Positions 16,311 to 24,575 of a stretch of 64,000 nt of DNA are shown here, piece by piece (the stretch's first letter is position 1; each line of letters opens with the position of its first letter). Below the pieces are notes generated by a model. The model made no database searches, was not told where the DNA came from, and worked only from the letters and a program-made list of their open reading frames with translations. The DNA is from Gammaproteobacteria bacterium (GTDB lineage Bacteria; Pseudomonadota; Gammaproteobacteria; Steroidobacterales; Steroidobacteraceae): assembly GCA_003164785.1 (NCBI GenBank), contig PLUE01000022.1:301862-365861 (forward strand), written 5' to 3'. A program made the position numbers and the translations under genes.

Positions 16311-18980
16311 GTGAGCACAGAAGAAGAAAAAAGACTCGACGAGGCGATCGCGGGCACACATCCCTGGCGGCTTTGGGGGCCGTATCTGAGTGAAAGGCAA
16401 TGGGGAACCGTCCGCGAGGACTACAGTCCGAACGGCACGTCCTGGGAGTTCGTGACCTTCGATAAGTCCAGATCCTATGCCTACCGCTGGGGAGAGGACG
16501 GCATCGCCGGCATCTCCGACGACCGGCAACAACTGTGCTTTGCCGTGGCGATGTGGAATGGTGCCGACCCGATTCTGAAAGAGCGTCTGTACGGCCTGTC
16601 GGGCAAAGAGGGGAATCACGGCGAGGATGTCAAGGAGTGCTACTTCTACCTGGACAACGTGCCCACCCACGCCTACATGAAGTATCTCTACAAGTATCCT
16701 CAGGCTGCATTTCCATACGCCACGTTGCTGGAGGAAAATCAACATCGCACACGCAAGGATCCGGAATACGAACTGCTCGACACCGGCATCTTCGACGACA
16801 ATCGTTACTTCGACGTCTTCATCGAATATGCGAAGCAATCCACCCACGACATCTTCATCCGGATCACCGTCGCCAATCGCGGGCCTGACGCGGCCGACAT
16901 CCACGTGTTGCCGACACTGTGGTTCAAGGACGACTGGACTTGGTTTCCGAGCAACGCCAGACCGCGAATCGCCATCGACCGGCAGGACGGGGACTGCCTC
17001 GTGCTCAAGACGACGCATCGCAAGCTGGATACCTACTGGATGTATGGCGAGACACCGGAGCGGGCGCTGTTCACCGAGAACGAATCGAACAAGAAACGCC
17101 TGTACGGCGCGCCCAACGCCACGCCCTTCGTCAAGGATGGGTTCAACGAATTCATCGTGAACGGCGTCACCGGCGCGGTGAATCCCGGGCTGATCGGATC
17201 CAAGGCGGCGCTGCAGTATCGCCGCCGAATCGACGCCGGTCGGAGCACCGTCCTGCGGCTTCGCCTTACCCACCGCGGCGATCTCGACTTTCCGGAAGCC
17301 GAGGATTTCGACGCGCTATTCGACCAGCGCCGCCGCGAAGCCGACGAATTCTACCGGCGCGTCACTCCATTCAAGATGTCGGCGGACATGCGCAACGTGC
17401 AGCGCCAGGCGTTCGCCGGCATGCTGTGGACCAAGCAGTACTACCGCTACCTCGTCCATCGATGGCTCGAAGGCGATCGCGCCGCACCGCCCCCGCCGGA
17501 AGAGCGCAAACACGGCCGCAACCACGACTGGTGGCATCTATCGGCGGCGGACGTCCTGTCCATGCCGGACAAATGGGAATACCCTTGGTTCGCCGCATGG
17601 GACACCGCCTTTCACGTGATCCCCTTTGCGATGATCGATCCCGATTTTGCGAAACAACAGCTCCTGTTGCTGACCCGCGAATGGTACATGCATCCCAACG
17701 GTCAGATACCCGCCTACGAGTGGGCGTTCGGCGATTCGAATCCGCCGGTCCACGCCTGGGCCGCGATCCGTGTGTATCAGATCGAACAGAAGATGTACGG
17801 CCGCAGCGACCGGGCGTTTCTCGAGCGCATCTTTCAAAAACTGCTCATCAACTTTACCTGGTGGGTCAACCGCAAGGACACCCAGGGGAACAACTTGTTC
17901 GAGGGCGGCTTCCTCGGCCTCGACAATATCGGCGCCTTCGATCGCACGTCGGGTCTGCCGCCCGGAGGCCTTCTGGAGCAGGTCGACGGAACCAGCTGGA
18001 TGGCCATGTATTGCCTCAACATGTTGACGATCTCGGTCGAACTGGGGCAGACCAATCCGGCCTACCAGGATCTGGCGACCAAGTTCTTCGAGCATTTCGT
18101 CTACATCGGCGCCGCCGCCAACCGCGTGAGCGATCATGTCCGGCCGGGGTTGTGGAACGAAGAGGCAGGATTTTACTTCGACGCCCTCAAGCTCGCCGAT
18201 GGCCAACGGTTGCCGATCGCGGCGCACACCATCGCCGGCCTGATACCGATCTTCGCCATCGCAACGTTCGACCGGGAGAGCATGCGTGCCTTTCCGGGGT
18301 TCGTAGAGCGCTATGGCTGGTTCGCCAAATACCGGCCACACCTGCTGGAAGGACTCGCCGACCTCACGCATCACGGCGTGGCCCAACGCGTGCGGCTGGC
18401 GCTGGTCGATTCCCACAAATTGCGGCGTCTGCTCGAGTGCACGCTGCGCGAGAGCGACCTGCTCGGCGAATTCGGCGTGCGCTCGGTGGCCAAGCGGCAC
18501 GCGGACAATCCGTTCGTGCTCGAACTCGATGGCGAGAGCTTCGTGCTCGACTATCAACCCGGCGAATCGACCTCCGTCATGTTCGGCGGCAATTCGAACT
18601 GGCGGGGGCCGGTGTGGTTTCCCCTGAATTTCCTGCTGATCGAGTCGCTGCAAAAGCATCACTACTTTTTGGGGGACGACTTCAAGATGGCGTTGCCGAC
18701 GGGAAGCGACAATGCCGCCACCCTGTGGGAGGTCACGACCGACCTGTCGTGGCGGCTCATCAGTATTTTCCTGAAGGATGCGGACGGTCGACGGCCGGTG
18801 AACGGCGACCGCAAACAGTTTCACGACGACCCGCATTGGCGGGATCTCGTGCTGTTTCATGAATATTTTCACGGCGACACCGGCGTCGGCCTGGGCGCGA
18901 GCCACCAGACCGGCTGGGCCGGCGTGGTGGCGAAGCTCATCCTTCAATACGCCGAACGCCCCGCTCCCGACGTCCCATAG
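16311..18980 (+). CDS. Large GH63/MGH1-like glucosidase
   Basis: An 889-residue glycosidase of the bacterial branch related to GH63 and mannosylglycerate hydrolase (MGH1-like), with an (alpha/alpha)6 C-terminal catalytic domain. Typical features are the N-terminal PYLSERQWGTVREDYSPNG block, the beta-rich N-domain, WDTAFHVIPFAMIDPDFAK near residue 430, and the C-terminal GNSNWRGPVWFPLNFLL with GDTGVGLGASHQTGWAG. No signal peptide is seen. I chose the GTG at 16311; upstream in-frame starts overlap the divergent gene's promoter. Family members hydrolyse alpha-glucosidic or mannosyl linkages of small glucosides and compatible solutes; the substrate here is unknown. The nearby GH15, GH3 and glycoamylase-like genes suggest a common glycan role. 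Confidence 0.85.
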   Translation: MSTEEEKRLDEAIAGTHPWRLWGPYLSERQWGTVREDYSPNGTSWEFVTFDKSRSYAYRWGEDGIAGISDDRQQLCFAVAMWNGADPILKERLYGLSGKEGNHGEDVKECYFYLDNVPTHAYMKYLYKYPQAAFPYATLLEENQHRTRKDPEYELLDTGIFDDNRYFDVFIEYAKQSTHDIFIRITVANRGPDAADIHVLPTLWFKDDWTWFPSNARPRIAIDRQDGDCLVLKTTHRKLDTYWMYGETPERALFTENESNKKRLYGAPNATPFVKDGFNEFIVNGVTGAVNPGLIGSKAALQYRRRIDAGRSTVLRLRLTHRGDLDFPEAEDFDALFDQRRREADEFYRRVTPFKMSADMRNVQRQAFAGMLWTKQYYRYLVHRWLEGDRAAPPPPEERKHGRNHDWWHLSAADVLSMPDKWEYPWFAAWDTAFHVIPFAMIDPDFAKQQLLLLTREWYMHPNGQIPAYEWAFGDSNPPVHAWAAIRVYQIEQKMYGRSDRAFLERIFQKLLINFTWWVNRKDTQGNNLFEGGFLGLDNIGAFDRTSGLPPGGLLEQVDGTSWMAMYCLNMLTISVELGQTNPAYQDLATKFFEHFVYIGAAANRVSDHVRPGLWNEEAGFYFDALKLADGQRLPIAAHTIAGLIPIFAIATFDRESMRAFPGFVERYGWFAKYRPHLLEGLADLTHHGVAQRVRLALVDSHKLRRLLECTLRESDLLGEFGVRSVAKRHADNPFVLELDGESFVLDYQPGESTSVMFGGNSNWRGPVWFPLNFLLIESLQKHHYFLGDDFKMALPTGSDNAATLWEVTTDLSWRLISIFLKDADGRRPVNGDRKQFHDDPHWRDLVLFHEYFHGDTGVGLGASHQTGWAGVVAKLILQYAERPAPDVP

Positions 18981-18983
18981 TGA

Positions 18984-19769
18984 TCAGCACACGCGCTCGA
19001 GCGCGGGTATCAGCCCGGCCACGCTCTCGATGACCACATCGGCTCCGGCGGCGAGCAACGCCTTCTCGGCGGTCGCGAGTCGCGCGGCCCGCTCCGCGGG
19101 AAGCAGCGCACCCAAGGCTTCCTGGGACAGCCCGATGCTGTTGCCCGATGCCGCAACGCCGACGGTGAAGCATCCGGCGGAGCGCCCCTCGCCCATGCCC
19201 ACGTCGGCATCATCGACCTTGACGACCCGCGACAGCGGCCACACGCCGAGCTCGGCGCATGCCTTGTAGATCATGAGCGGCGTGGGCCGGCCTGCCGGCG
19301 TCTCGTTCGCGCATACCAGGTGCTCCGGAACGTAGCCTTGCGCCGCCGCCTCGCGCAGCACCGGCGCCATCATCGCACGGGTGTATCCGGTGGACGACGC
19401 CACCCGCACCCCCGCCGCCCGCAAGGCATCGACGGTCGCCCGCGCGCCGTCGATCAGGCGAGCCGCGCGCGCCGCCTGTTCGGTCATCAACGGGCCCAGA
19501 TCGGCCATCAAGACGTCGACGTCGGTTTCGCCCGACACCCGGCCGACGGCGTCGATCCAGGCCTGCGCGACCACGGGATCCGCCAGCAGTGCGCGCACAT
19601 GATCGGCCTTGGCCTTGCCCATGTCGCGCCGGGCCTGGGCATCGGTCAGTGTCACGCCATGGCGTGCGAAGGCTTCGCGCAGGGCGATCACGGGCGCGAG
19701 ACAGCCAAAGTCGACCATGGTCCCTGCCCAGTCGAAGATCACCAAATCGAATCGATCGCGTATGGACAT
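18984..19769 (-). CDS. phnX: Phosphonoacetaldehyde hydrolase (phosphonatase)
   Basis: A 261-residue HAD-superfamily enzyme that cleaves phosphonoacetaldehyde to acetaldehyde and phosphate in the cytoplasm. The nucleophile motif FDWAGT places Asp13 and Ala15 as in characterised PhnX. The motif RRDMGKAKADHVR supplies the Schiff-base lysine at K54. Later HAD motifs SSTGYTRAMM (Ser/Thr) and KVDDADVGMGEGRSAG (acidic pair) are present. The ATG overlaps the TAA of the upstream FAD oxidoreductase (TAATG), so the two are translationally coupled, linking aldehyde formation to hydrolysis. No PhnW aminotransferase gene lies in the window. Confidence 0.95.
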   Translation of the reverse strand: MSIRDRFDLVIFDWAGTMVDFGCLAPVIALREAFARHGVTLTDAQARRDMGKAKADHVRALLADPVVAQAWIDAVGRVSGETDVDVLMADLGPLMTEQAARAARLIDGARATVDALRAAGVRVASSTGYTRAMMAPVLREAAAQGYVPEHLVCANETPAGRPTPLMIYKACAELGVWPLSRVVKVDDADVGMGEGRSAGCFTVGVAASGNSIGLSQEALGALLPAERAARLATAEKALLAAGADVVIESVAGLIPALERVC

Positions 19770-20938
19770 TAAATCGAGCTCCCACCAAACAGGTCATTGA
19801 CGACATCTTCACCGATCGCGAAACCGCTCGACGCGCCCGAACCGCTGGTGACGATGGCGATGCGCACGTCGGATGCGGGTGCGTCGATGAACATCATTCG
19901 ATCGGCCGTCGACGAATAAGTGCCGGTCCATCGGGCAATCACGGGCGGCGCGGGACGACCGAGCGCGCGCGCGAATTCGTCGAGAATCAGCTGGTCGATT
20001 CGCTCATCCGCGAAGGGATCCGGTGTCGGCGCATAGTGGTGGCTGTCGCCGACCACGAGCGTGCCGTCGGCGCTCTGCACGACAATGAGATGGATCCCAT
20101 GCCGCAGATGTTCGCCCTGCTCGGTCTCGAGCCGCGCGCGCAACGCAGCCGCCGCCGGCAGCGCCGCATAGCCGGCATAGCGCACCAGCCCCAGGTCGGA
20201 CATCACCGCATGCGGCAGACGGAACCCGGGATCGGCCAGCCGAAGCATCTGCAGCTTGCAGCGGGTCACGTTGTAGAGCGCGATTCGTTCCGGGAACAGC
20301 CCCCCATGATCGTCACCGGGACAGACGATGACCGCACCCGCCTGCACGTCGCCGCGGGAGGTCTCGAGACGCGGCGGCTGCGCCGAGAGCACCGTCGTCT
20401 GGCGCAGGAATTCGACGCCGAAGCGCGCCGTCAGCCAGGCGGCGATCCTCGGGACCGCTTCGCGCGACTCCACCCGGACGTCGACCGAACTGGTGAGCAC
20501 CGCCTGCACCTCGTCATTCACGATCTCCCCGCAGCGGGCGGACGCTTCGGCTCTGGTCAAGATCGCGCATCCCTCACCCATCTCGGTATCGAGAAAGGCC
20601 TCGAGCACCGGCACCGCTTCCGGGCGCCGCGTCGTCAGCCACAGTCCACGCTGAAGGATGGGGATGCCCGCTTCCGCGGCCACCTCCTGCCAGATGGCGC
20701 AGGTCCGCCGTGCGCGATTCCACGCGACGCCGCGCTCCTGGCCGGTGACCGTGACGAAGCCGAAGTTCCGCACCGAGGCGCCGTTCGCTTGTGCATCGCG
20801 ATCGATTACCACGACGCGCAGTCCCTTCAGCGCGGCCGCACGTGCGCACGACAGCCCGACGATACCCGCACCCACCACCGCCAGATCGAAGATGCCGGAG
20901 ACGGCAGATCGGGAATTCATGACTTGTTCGTTGACCAT
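19769..20938 (-). CDS. FAD-dependent amine oxidase of phosphonate loci (TIGR03364-type)
   Basis: A 389-residue DAO-fold flavoenzyme with the dinucleotide motif VVGAGIVGLSCARAAALKG at residues about 20-40. It contains the subfamily stretch NGASVRNFGFVTVTGQE and a C-terminal GSGASSGFAIGEDVVNDL. This TIGR03364 group is found next to PhnX; related enzymes oxidise (N-methyl-)2-aminoethylphosphonate to phosphonoacetaldehyde, the PhnX substrate. That would make it the entry enzyme here instead of PhnW, a role inferred from family and context. It is coupled to phnX by TAATG. The start may be ATG 20938 or ATG 20920. Confidence 0.88.
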   Translation of the reverse strand: MVNEQVMNSRSAVSGIFDLAVVGAGIVGLSCARAAALKGLRVVVIDRDAQANGASVRNFGFVTVTGQERGVAWNRARRTCAIWQEVAAEAGIPILQRGLWLTTRRPEAVPVLEAFLDTEMGEGCAILTRAEASARCGEIVNDEVQAVLTSSVDVRVESREAVPRIAAWLTARFGVEFLRQTTVLSAQPPRLETSRGDVQAGAVIVCPGDDHGGLFPERIALYNVTRCKLQMLRLADPGFRLPHAVMSDLGLVRYAGYAALPAAAALRARLETEQGEHLRHGIHLIVVQSADGTLVVGDSHHYAPTPDPFADERIDQLILDEFARALGRPAPPVIARWTGTYSSTADRMMFIDAPASDVRIAIVTSGSGASSGFAIGEDVVNDLFGGSSI

Positions 20939-21033
20939 TTCGACGCACGCAGGCTAATACAGAAACATGACAGGCAAATGGCGCGGGTGCAACCGGTGGC
21001 AAAATAAACTGGCCGGTGGATTTTCGCGGTAGT

Positions 21034-21052
21034 CTTGGGTTTAGCTCCCAAG
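21034..21052 (+). promoter_or_regulatory. Hairpin overlapping ribosome-binding site of DUF5690 gene
   Basis: CTTGGG (21034-21039), a seven-base loop, then CCCAAG (21047-21052). The right arm overlaps AAGGA (21050-21054), the only purine-rich site before the GTG at 21067. If transcribed, the stem could mask ribosome access. It is short enough to be coincidental. Confidence 0.3.
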
Positions 21053-21066
21053 GAAAACGAATTCCC

Positions 21067-22374
21067 GTGACCGGTAAACTGCATCGACTGCTCGAAGGAG
21101 CGAATCCCGTCCTCTTCACGACCTTCGCGGGACTTGCGGGCTTTTCTGCCTACTCCTCCATGTATGCGTTCCGCAAGCCCTTTTCGGTGGCGCTGTTCGA
21201 GAACGTTCCGGGCTGGCATTTCGCGCTCGACTACAAGATTGCCCTGGTCCTGGCGCAGGTGGCAGGCTACGCGATCGCGAAGATCATCGGGGTCAAACTC
21301 ATCGCCGAGATCAGCCCGAACCGGCGGCCCGGCGCCATTATGAAGCTCATATTCCTGGCCTGGGTGGCGCTCGTGCTGTTCGCCCTCGTGCCCGCGCCGT
21401 GGAACGTGCTGGCCATGTTCCTGAACGGCCTGCCGCTCGGCATGATCTGGGGGCTCGTGTTCGGTTTCATGGAGGGCCGACGCACGTCGGAGGTGCTCGG
21501 AGCGATCGTTTGCGCGAGCTTCATCCTGGGGTCCGGCGGCGTGAAATCGGTGGGCAAGTATTTGCTCGACACCTGGCACGTCGGCCCGTTTTGGATGCCC
21601 GCGATCGCGGGCGCGCTGTTCTTCCCGCTGCTTGGGCTCTCCGTCTGGTGCCTGTCCCAACTACCGCCGCCGTCGGCCCGTGACGAGTTGGAACGGGTGC
21701 GTCGCGCCCCGATGGGCGCGAAGGAACGCTCGCAATTTCTCAAACGCTATGGGACCGGAGTGGCATTGCTGGTCGTGTCGTATATCCTGACCACGGCGCT
21801 GCGCGACTTTCGCGACAATTTCGCGGCGGAATTGTGGACCGCCCTCGGGTTCGGGCATGCCGCCTCCGTGTTCACCGAGAGCGAACTACCGGTGGCGCTG
21901 CTGGCGCTCACAGTGCTCGGCGTCATCATTATGGTCCGCGACAATGATCGGGCCCTGCTCGTCATCCATGGCGTGGTGCTCGTGGGTCTTGCGCTCCTGG
22001 GGCTATCCACCCTGGCCTACCAGGCAGGACTGCTGTCGCCACTCGCCTGGATGATATTGAGCGGCGCCGGCCTGTACATGGCGTACGTACCGTTCAATGC
22101 GATGCTGTTCGATCGCTTGATCGCCGTCGGCGGCACGGTGGGCACGGCCGGCTTCCTGATCTACATCGCCGATGCCTGCGGCTATGTCGGCAGCTGCGGG
22201 CTCCTGATCTGGCGCAACTTCGGCATGGTCCAGCTGAACTGGCTGCAGGTCTTCATGTTCAGCGCCTACGGCGCCAGCATCTTCGGCATCGGGCTCGTCG
22301 GTGCCTCGGCGGTGTTTTTCTGGCGGACGGCACGCACCATCAGGCCCTGGGCGACGTCCGTCGCTACCGGCTGA
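21067..22374 (+). CDS. DUF5690 / MFS-like membrane transporter, candidate phosphonate permease
   Basis: A 435-residue polytopic membrane protein with about twelve hydrophobic segments and the DUF5690 N-terminal block FAGLAGFSAYSSMYAFRKPF, plus NGLPLGMIWGLVFGFMEGRR. The fold resembles the major facilitator superfamily. It is divergent from the FAD oxidase-phnX pair, so an import role for 2-aminoethylphosphonate or a methylated form is a reasonable inference, not a known function. A GTG at 21067 has AAGGA 12 bases upstream; an upstream GTG at 21016 lacks a site. The 3' end overlaps the convergent TPR-sulfotransferase by eleven bases. Confidence 0.8.
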   Translation: MTGKLHRLLEGANPVLFTTFAGLAGFSAYSSMYAFRKPFSVALFENVPGWHFALDYKIALVLAQVAGYAIAKIIGVKLIAEISPNRRPGAIMKLIFLAWVALVLFALVPAPWNVLAMFLNGLPLGMIWGLVFGFMEGRRTSEVLGAIVCASFILGSGGVKSVGKYLLDTWHVGPFWMPAIAGALFFPLLGLSVWCLSQLPPPSARDELERVRRAPMGAKERSQFLKRYGTGVALLVVSYILTTALRDFRDNFAAELWTALGFGHAASVFTESELPVALLALTVLGVIIMVRDNDRALLVIHGVVLVGLALLGLSTLAYQAGLLSPLAWMILSGAGLYMAYVPFNAMLFDRLIAVGGTVGTAGFLIYIADACGYVGSCGLLIWRNFGMVQLNWLQVFMFSAYGASIFGIGLVGASAVFFWRTARTIRPWATSVATG

Positions 22375-24559
22375 CCAGCCGCAGCAGAGGCCCGACGAAC
22401 GGCTGGTAATTCCTCCAGCGGCCGGCGGACGCCGTATGGATTTTTTGGCGCACCTGCCACTTGCTGGTGGTGATGACGGCGCGCTGCGTCTGATGGAAAT
22501 CCAGGCACCGGGGATCCCACGGCAAACCGATGAACTCCACCATGCGCCGACTCCAGCCTTCTTGATCCTCCACCAACGACTCGTACGGCACCTCGAGCAG
22601 CGTCGTCGGCGGCAGCATGGCGCGCCAGTGATCGGTGATCCTCACGTACTCGCCGTAATAATGCGCCAGGTTCTCGAGATCGTTCGCATACGGATGGGTG
22701 CTCGAAAAATACTGGAAATAGATCGACAGGCAGGTATCGATGGGGTGTCGCCGCATATGGATGATTCTGGCATTGGGAAACGCCGCATGGATCGATCCGA
22801 GGTTCATGAAATTCGCCGGCATCTTGTCCACCACCCGGAGCGCGGTGCTGGAGAGCGACGTCAGGTGGGCAAGATACCCGGCGCTCACGAGGTCAACCGT
22901 GCCGCGAGCCGCCGCGGCCTGGTCCCAGAACGTCAGCTCGCCGGCCCCGAACACCGCCGGATGGGACGCGAGGATTTGCTCGGTCAACGTCGTGCCCGAG
23001 CGCGGCATGCCGACGACGAAGACGGGACGCTCGGAGGGGTTCGACCCCGCCGGCTCCGGGCGCCGAGCGTCGACGCCGCCGATGATTTCGTCGACCCGCC
23101 GGCTCTGCCGGGTTCCGTCGTATTTCACACCGTAGCGCTTGGTCAACTCGTTGGCCGAGCGATAATGGTCGAAGGCCTGCCCGTACTGCGCGACGTCGTC
23201 GAAGTACTTGCCGAGCGCATAGCGCAGACTGATCTCATGCCGAAGCGGCAGCCGCTTGGCAAGCAACGCCTCGGCGCCCTCGAGCCAGGAGCGGTCCTCT
23301 TCCGACATCTTGCGATGGGCCACGATACCGCACCAGGCGTTCGAGAGATCCGGGTCGATGGCTAACGCGCGCCGGAACAATCCCTCGGCCTCGGCAAACC
23401 GCCCCTGGTCCGCGCAGAGCTCACCCAGGAACGAGAGCGCTTCGGCGGAGTCCGGCGCGATCGAGAGCGCAGCCCGGCACGCCGCTTCCGCGTCGGCCGC
23501 GCGGCCCTGGCGGCGCAGCACCATGCTCGAGGTCAGGTGGGCCGGGGCATAGTCGGGCTGCAGCACCAGGGCCCGGGCGTAACTCGCGGCCGCGTCGTCG
23601 AGCCGCCCAAGATCGAGCAACGCGTTGCCGAGATCACGATGGTTCGCGGCGCGACCCGGATCGAGTTCGACGGCCTGACGGAAGCACGCCACGCTGTCCC
23701 GCAATTCGCCCAGATCGCGCAGCGCATTGCCAAGATTCATCCGTGCTTCGATATGACGCGGATTCAACTCCAGCGCCCGCCGATAGCTCGCGATGGCCTC
23801 GCGGAACCGGCCGCGCGCGGCGAGCGCGATGCCGATGGTGTCGTGCGGTTCGCTCAACGCCGGGTCGAGCGCGATCGCCCGCTGGCAACAGGCCATCGCC
23901 TCGTCCAGCCGCCCCATCTGGCGCAGCGCATTGCCCAGATTACTGTGCACCGCTGCATCATCCGGCTCGATCCCGAGAGCAGCCCGGTAACACGTCACGG
24001 CTTCCGGATACCGGCCGAGCGCCAACAACGTGTTGCCAAGATCGTTGTGCGCCTCGATCAGGTGCGGCTCGAGGCGCAGCGCCCGCTGATAGAAGGTGAT
24101 CGCCTCCGAGGTGCGCCCCAGCGCGCGCGAGGCATGGGCCGCGTCGATCAAAGCCTTCACGTCGCGTGGCTGCAGATCGAGCGCTCGACGCAGGCTGGTC
24201 AAGGCCTCGGCCCATTCTCCTCGATCATGCAGGGCCGCACCGAGATTGCCATGCGCTTCCGCATCCCGCGGCAGCAGCTCGGCGGTTCTGCGCAACGCCG
24301 GCAGGGCATCTTGTCCCTGCCTCAGCAGGGACACACCGAAGATCTTCCACAACATTCCGTTGCCCGGATGCGTGGTGAGAAGCGCACGGGCGGCCGCGGC
24401 CGCCTCGCTCGCGCGTCCGTTACCCACCAACGCGACCAGCGCGCCGATCTCGTTCGGGTGCAATGTCGGGAGCACCGACGGCGCCGGCTCACGCCCGCAG
24501 CAGTGTTTGTATTTCTTTCCGCTGCCGCACGGGCAGGCTTTGTTTCGACCGGGTTTCAT
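22364..24559 (-). CDS. SEC-C motif TPR-sulfotransferase
   Basis: A 731-residue protein with three parts: an N-terminal SEC-C zinc motif (KACPCGSGKKYKHCCG, residues about 7-22), roughly eleven tetratricopeptide repeats (about 40-430), and a C-terminal sulfotransferase domain. The PAPS-binding loop is VFVVGMPRSGTTLTEQILASHP and the 3'-phosphate loop is near MRRHPIDTCLSIYFQYF. Such proteins are common beside TonB receptors in proteobacteria and resemble tyrosylprotein sulfotransferases, but no substrate is known. I chose the ATG at 24559, sixteen bases from the stop of a second TPR-sulfotransferase, so the two are one operon. Confidence 0.9.
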   Translation of the reverse strand: MKPGRNKACPCGSGKKYKHCCGREPAPSVLPTLHPNEIGALVALVGNGRASEAAAAARALLTTHPGNGMLWKIFGVSLLRQGQDALPALRRTAELLPRDAEAHGNLGAALHDRGEWAEALTSLRRALDLQPRDVKALIDAAHASRALGRTSEAITFYQRALRLEPHLIEAHNDLGNTLLALGRYPEAVTCYRAALGIEPDDAAVHSNLGNALRQMGRLDEAMACCQRAIALDPALSEPHDTIGIALAARGRFREAIASYRRALELNPRHIEARMNLGNALRDLGELRDSVACFRQAVELDPGRAANHRDLGNALLDLGRLDDAAASYARALVLQPDYAPAHLTSSMVLRRQGRAADAEAACRAALSIAPDSAEALSFLGELCADQGRFAEAEGLFRRALAIDPDLSNAWCGIVAHRKMSEEDRSWLEGAEALLAKRLPLRHEISLRYALGKYFDDVAQYGQAFDHYRSANELTKRYGVKYDGTRQSRRVDEIIGGVDARRPEPAGSNPSERPVFVVGMPRSGTTLTEQILASHPAVFGAGELTFWDQAAAARGTVDLVSAGYLAHLTSLSSTALRVVDKMPANFMNLGSIHAAFPNARIIHMRRHPIDTCLSIYFQYFSSTHPYANDLENLAHYYGEYVRITDHWRAMLPPTTLLEVPYESLVEDQEGWSRRMVEFIGLPWDPRCLDFHQTQRAVITTSKWQVRQKIHTASAGRWRNYQPFVGPLLRLVSR

Positions 24560-24575
24560 GATGGCCGGCGGCGCG

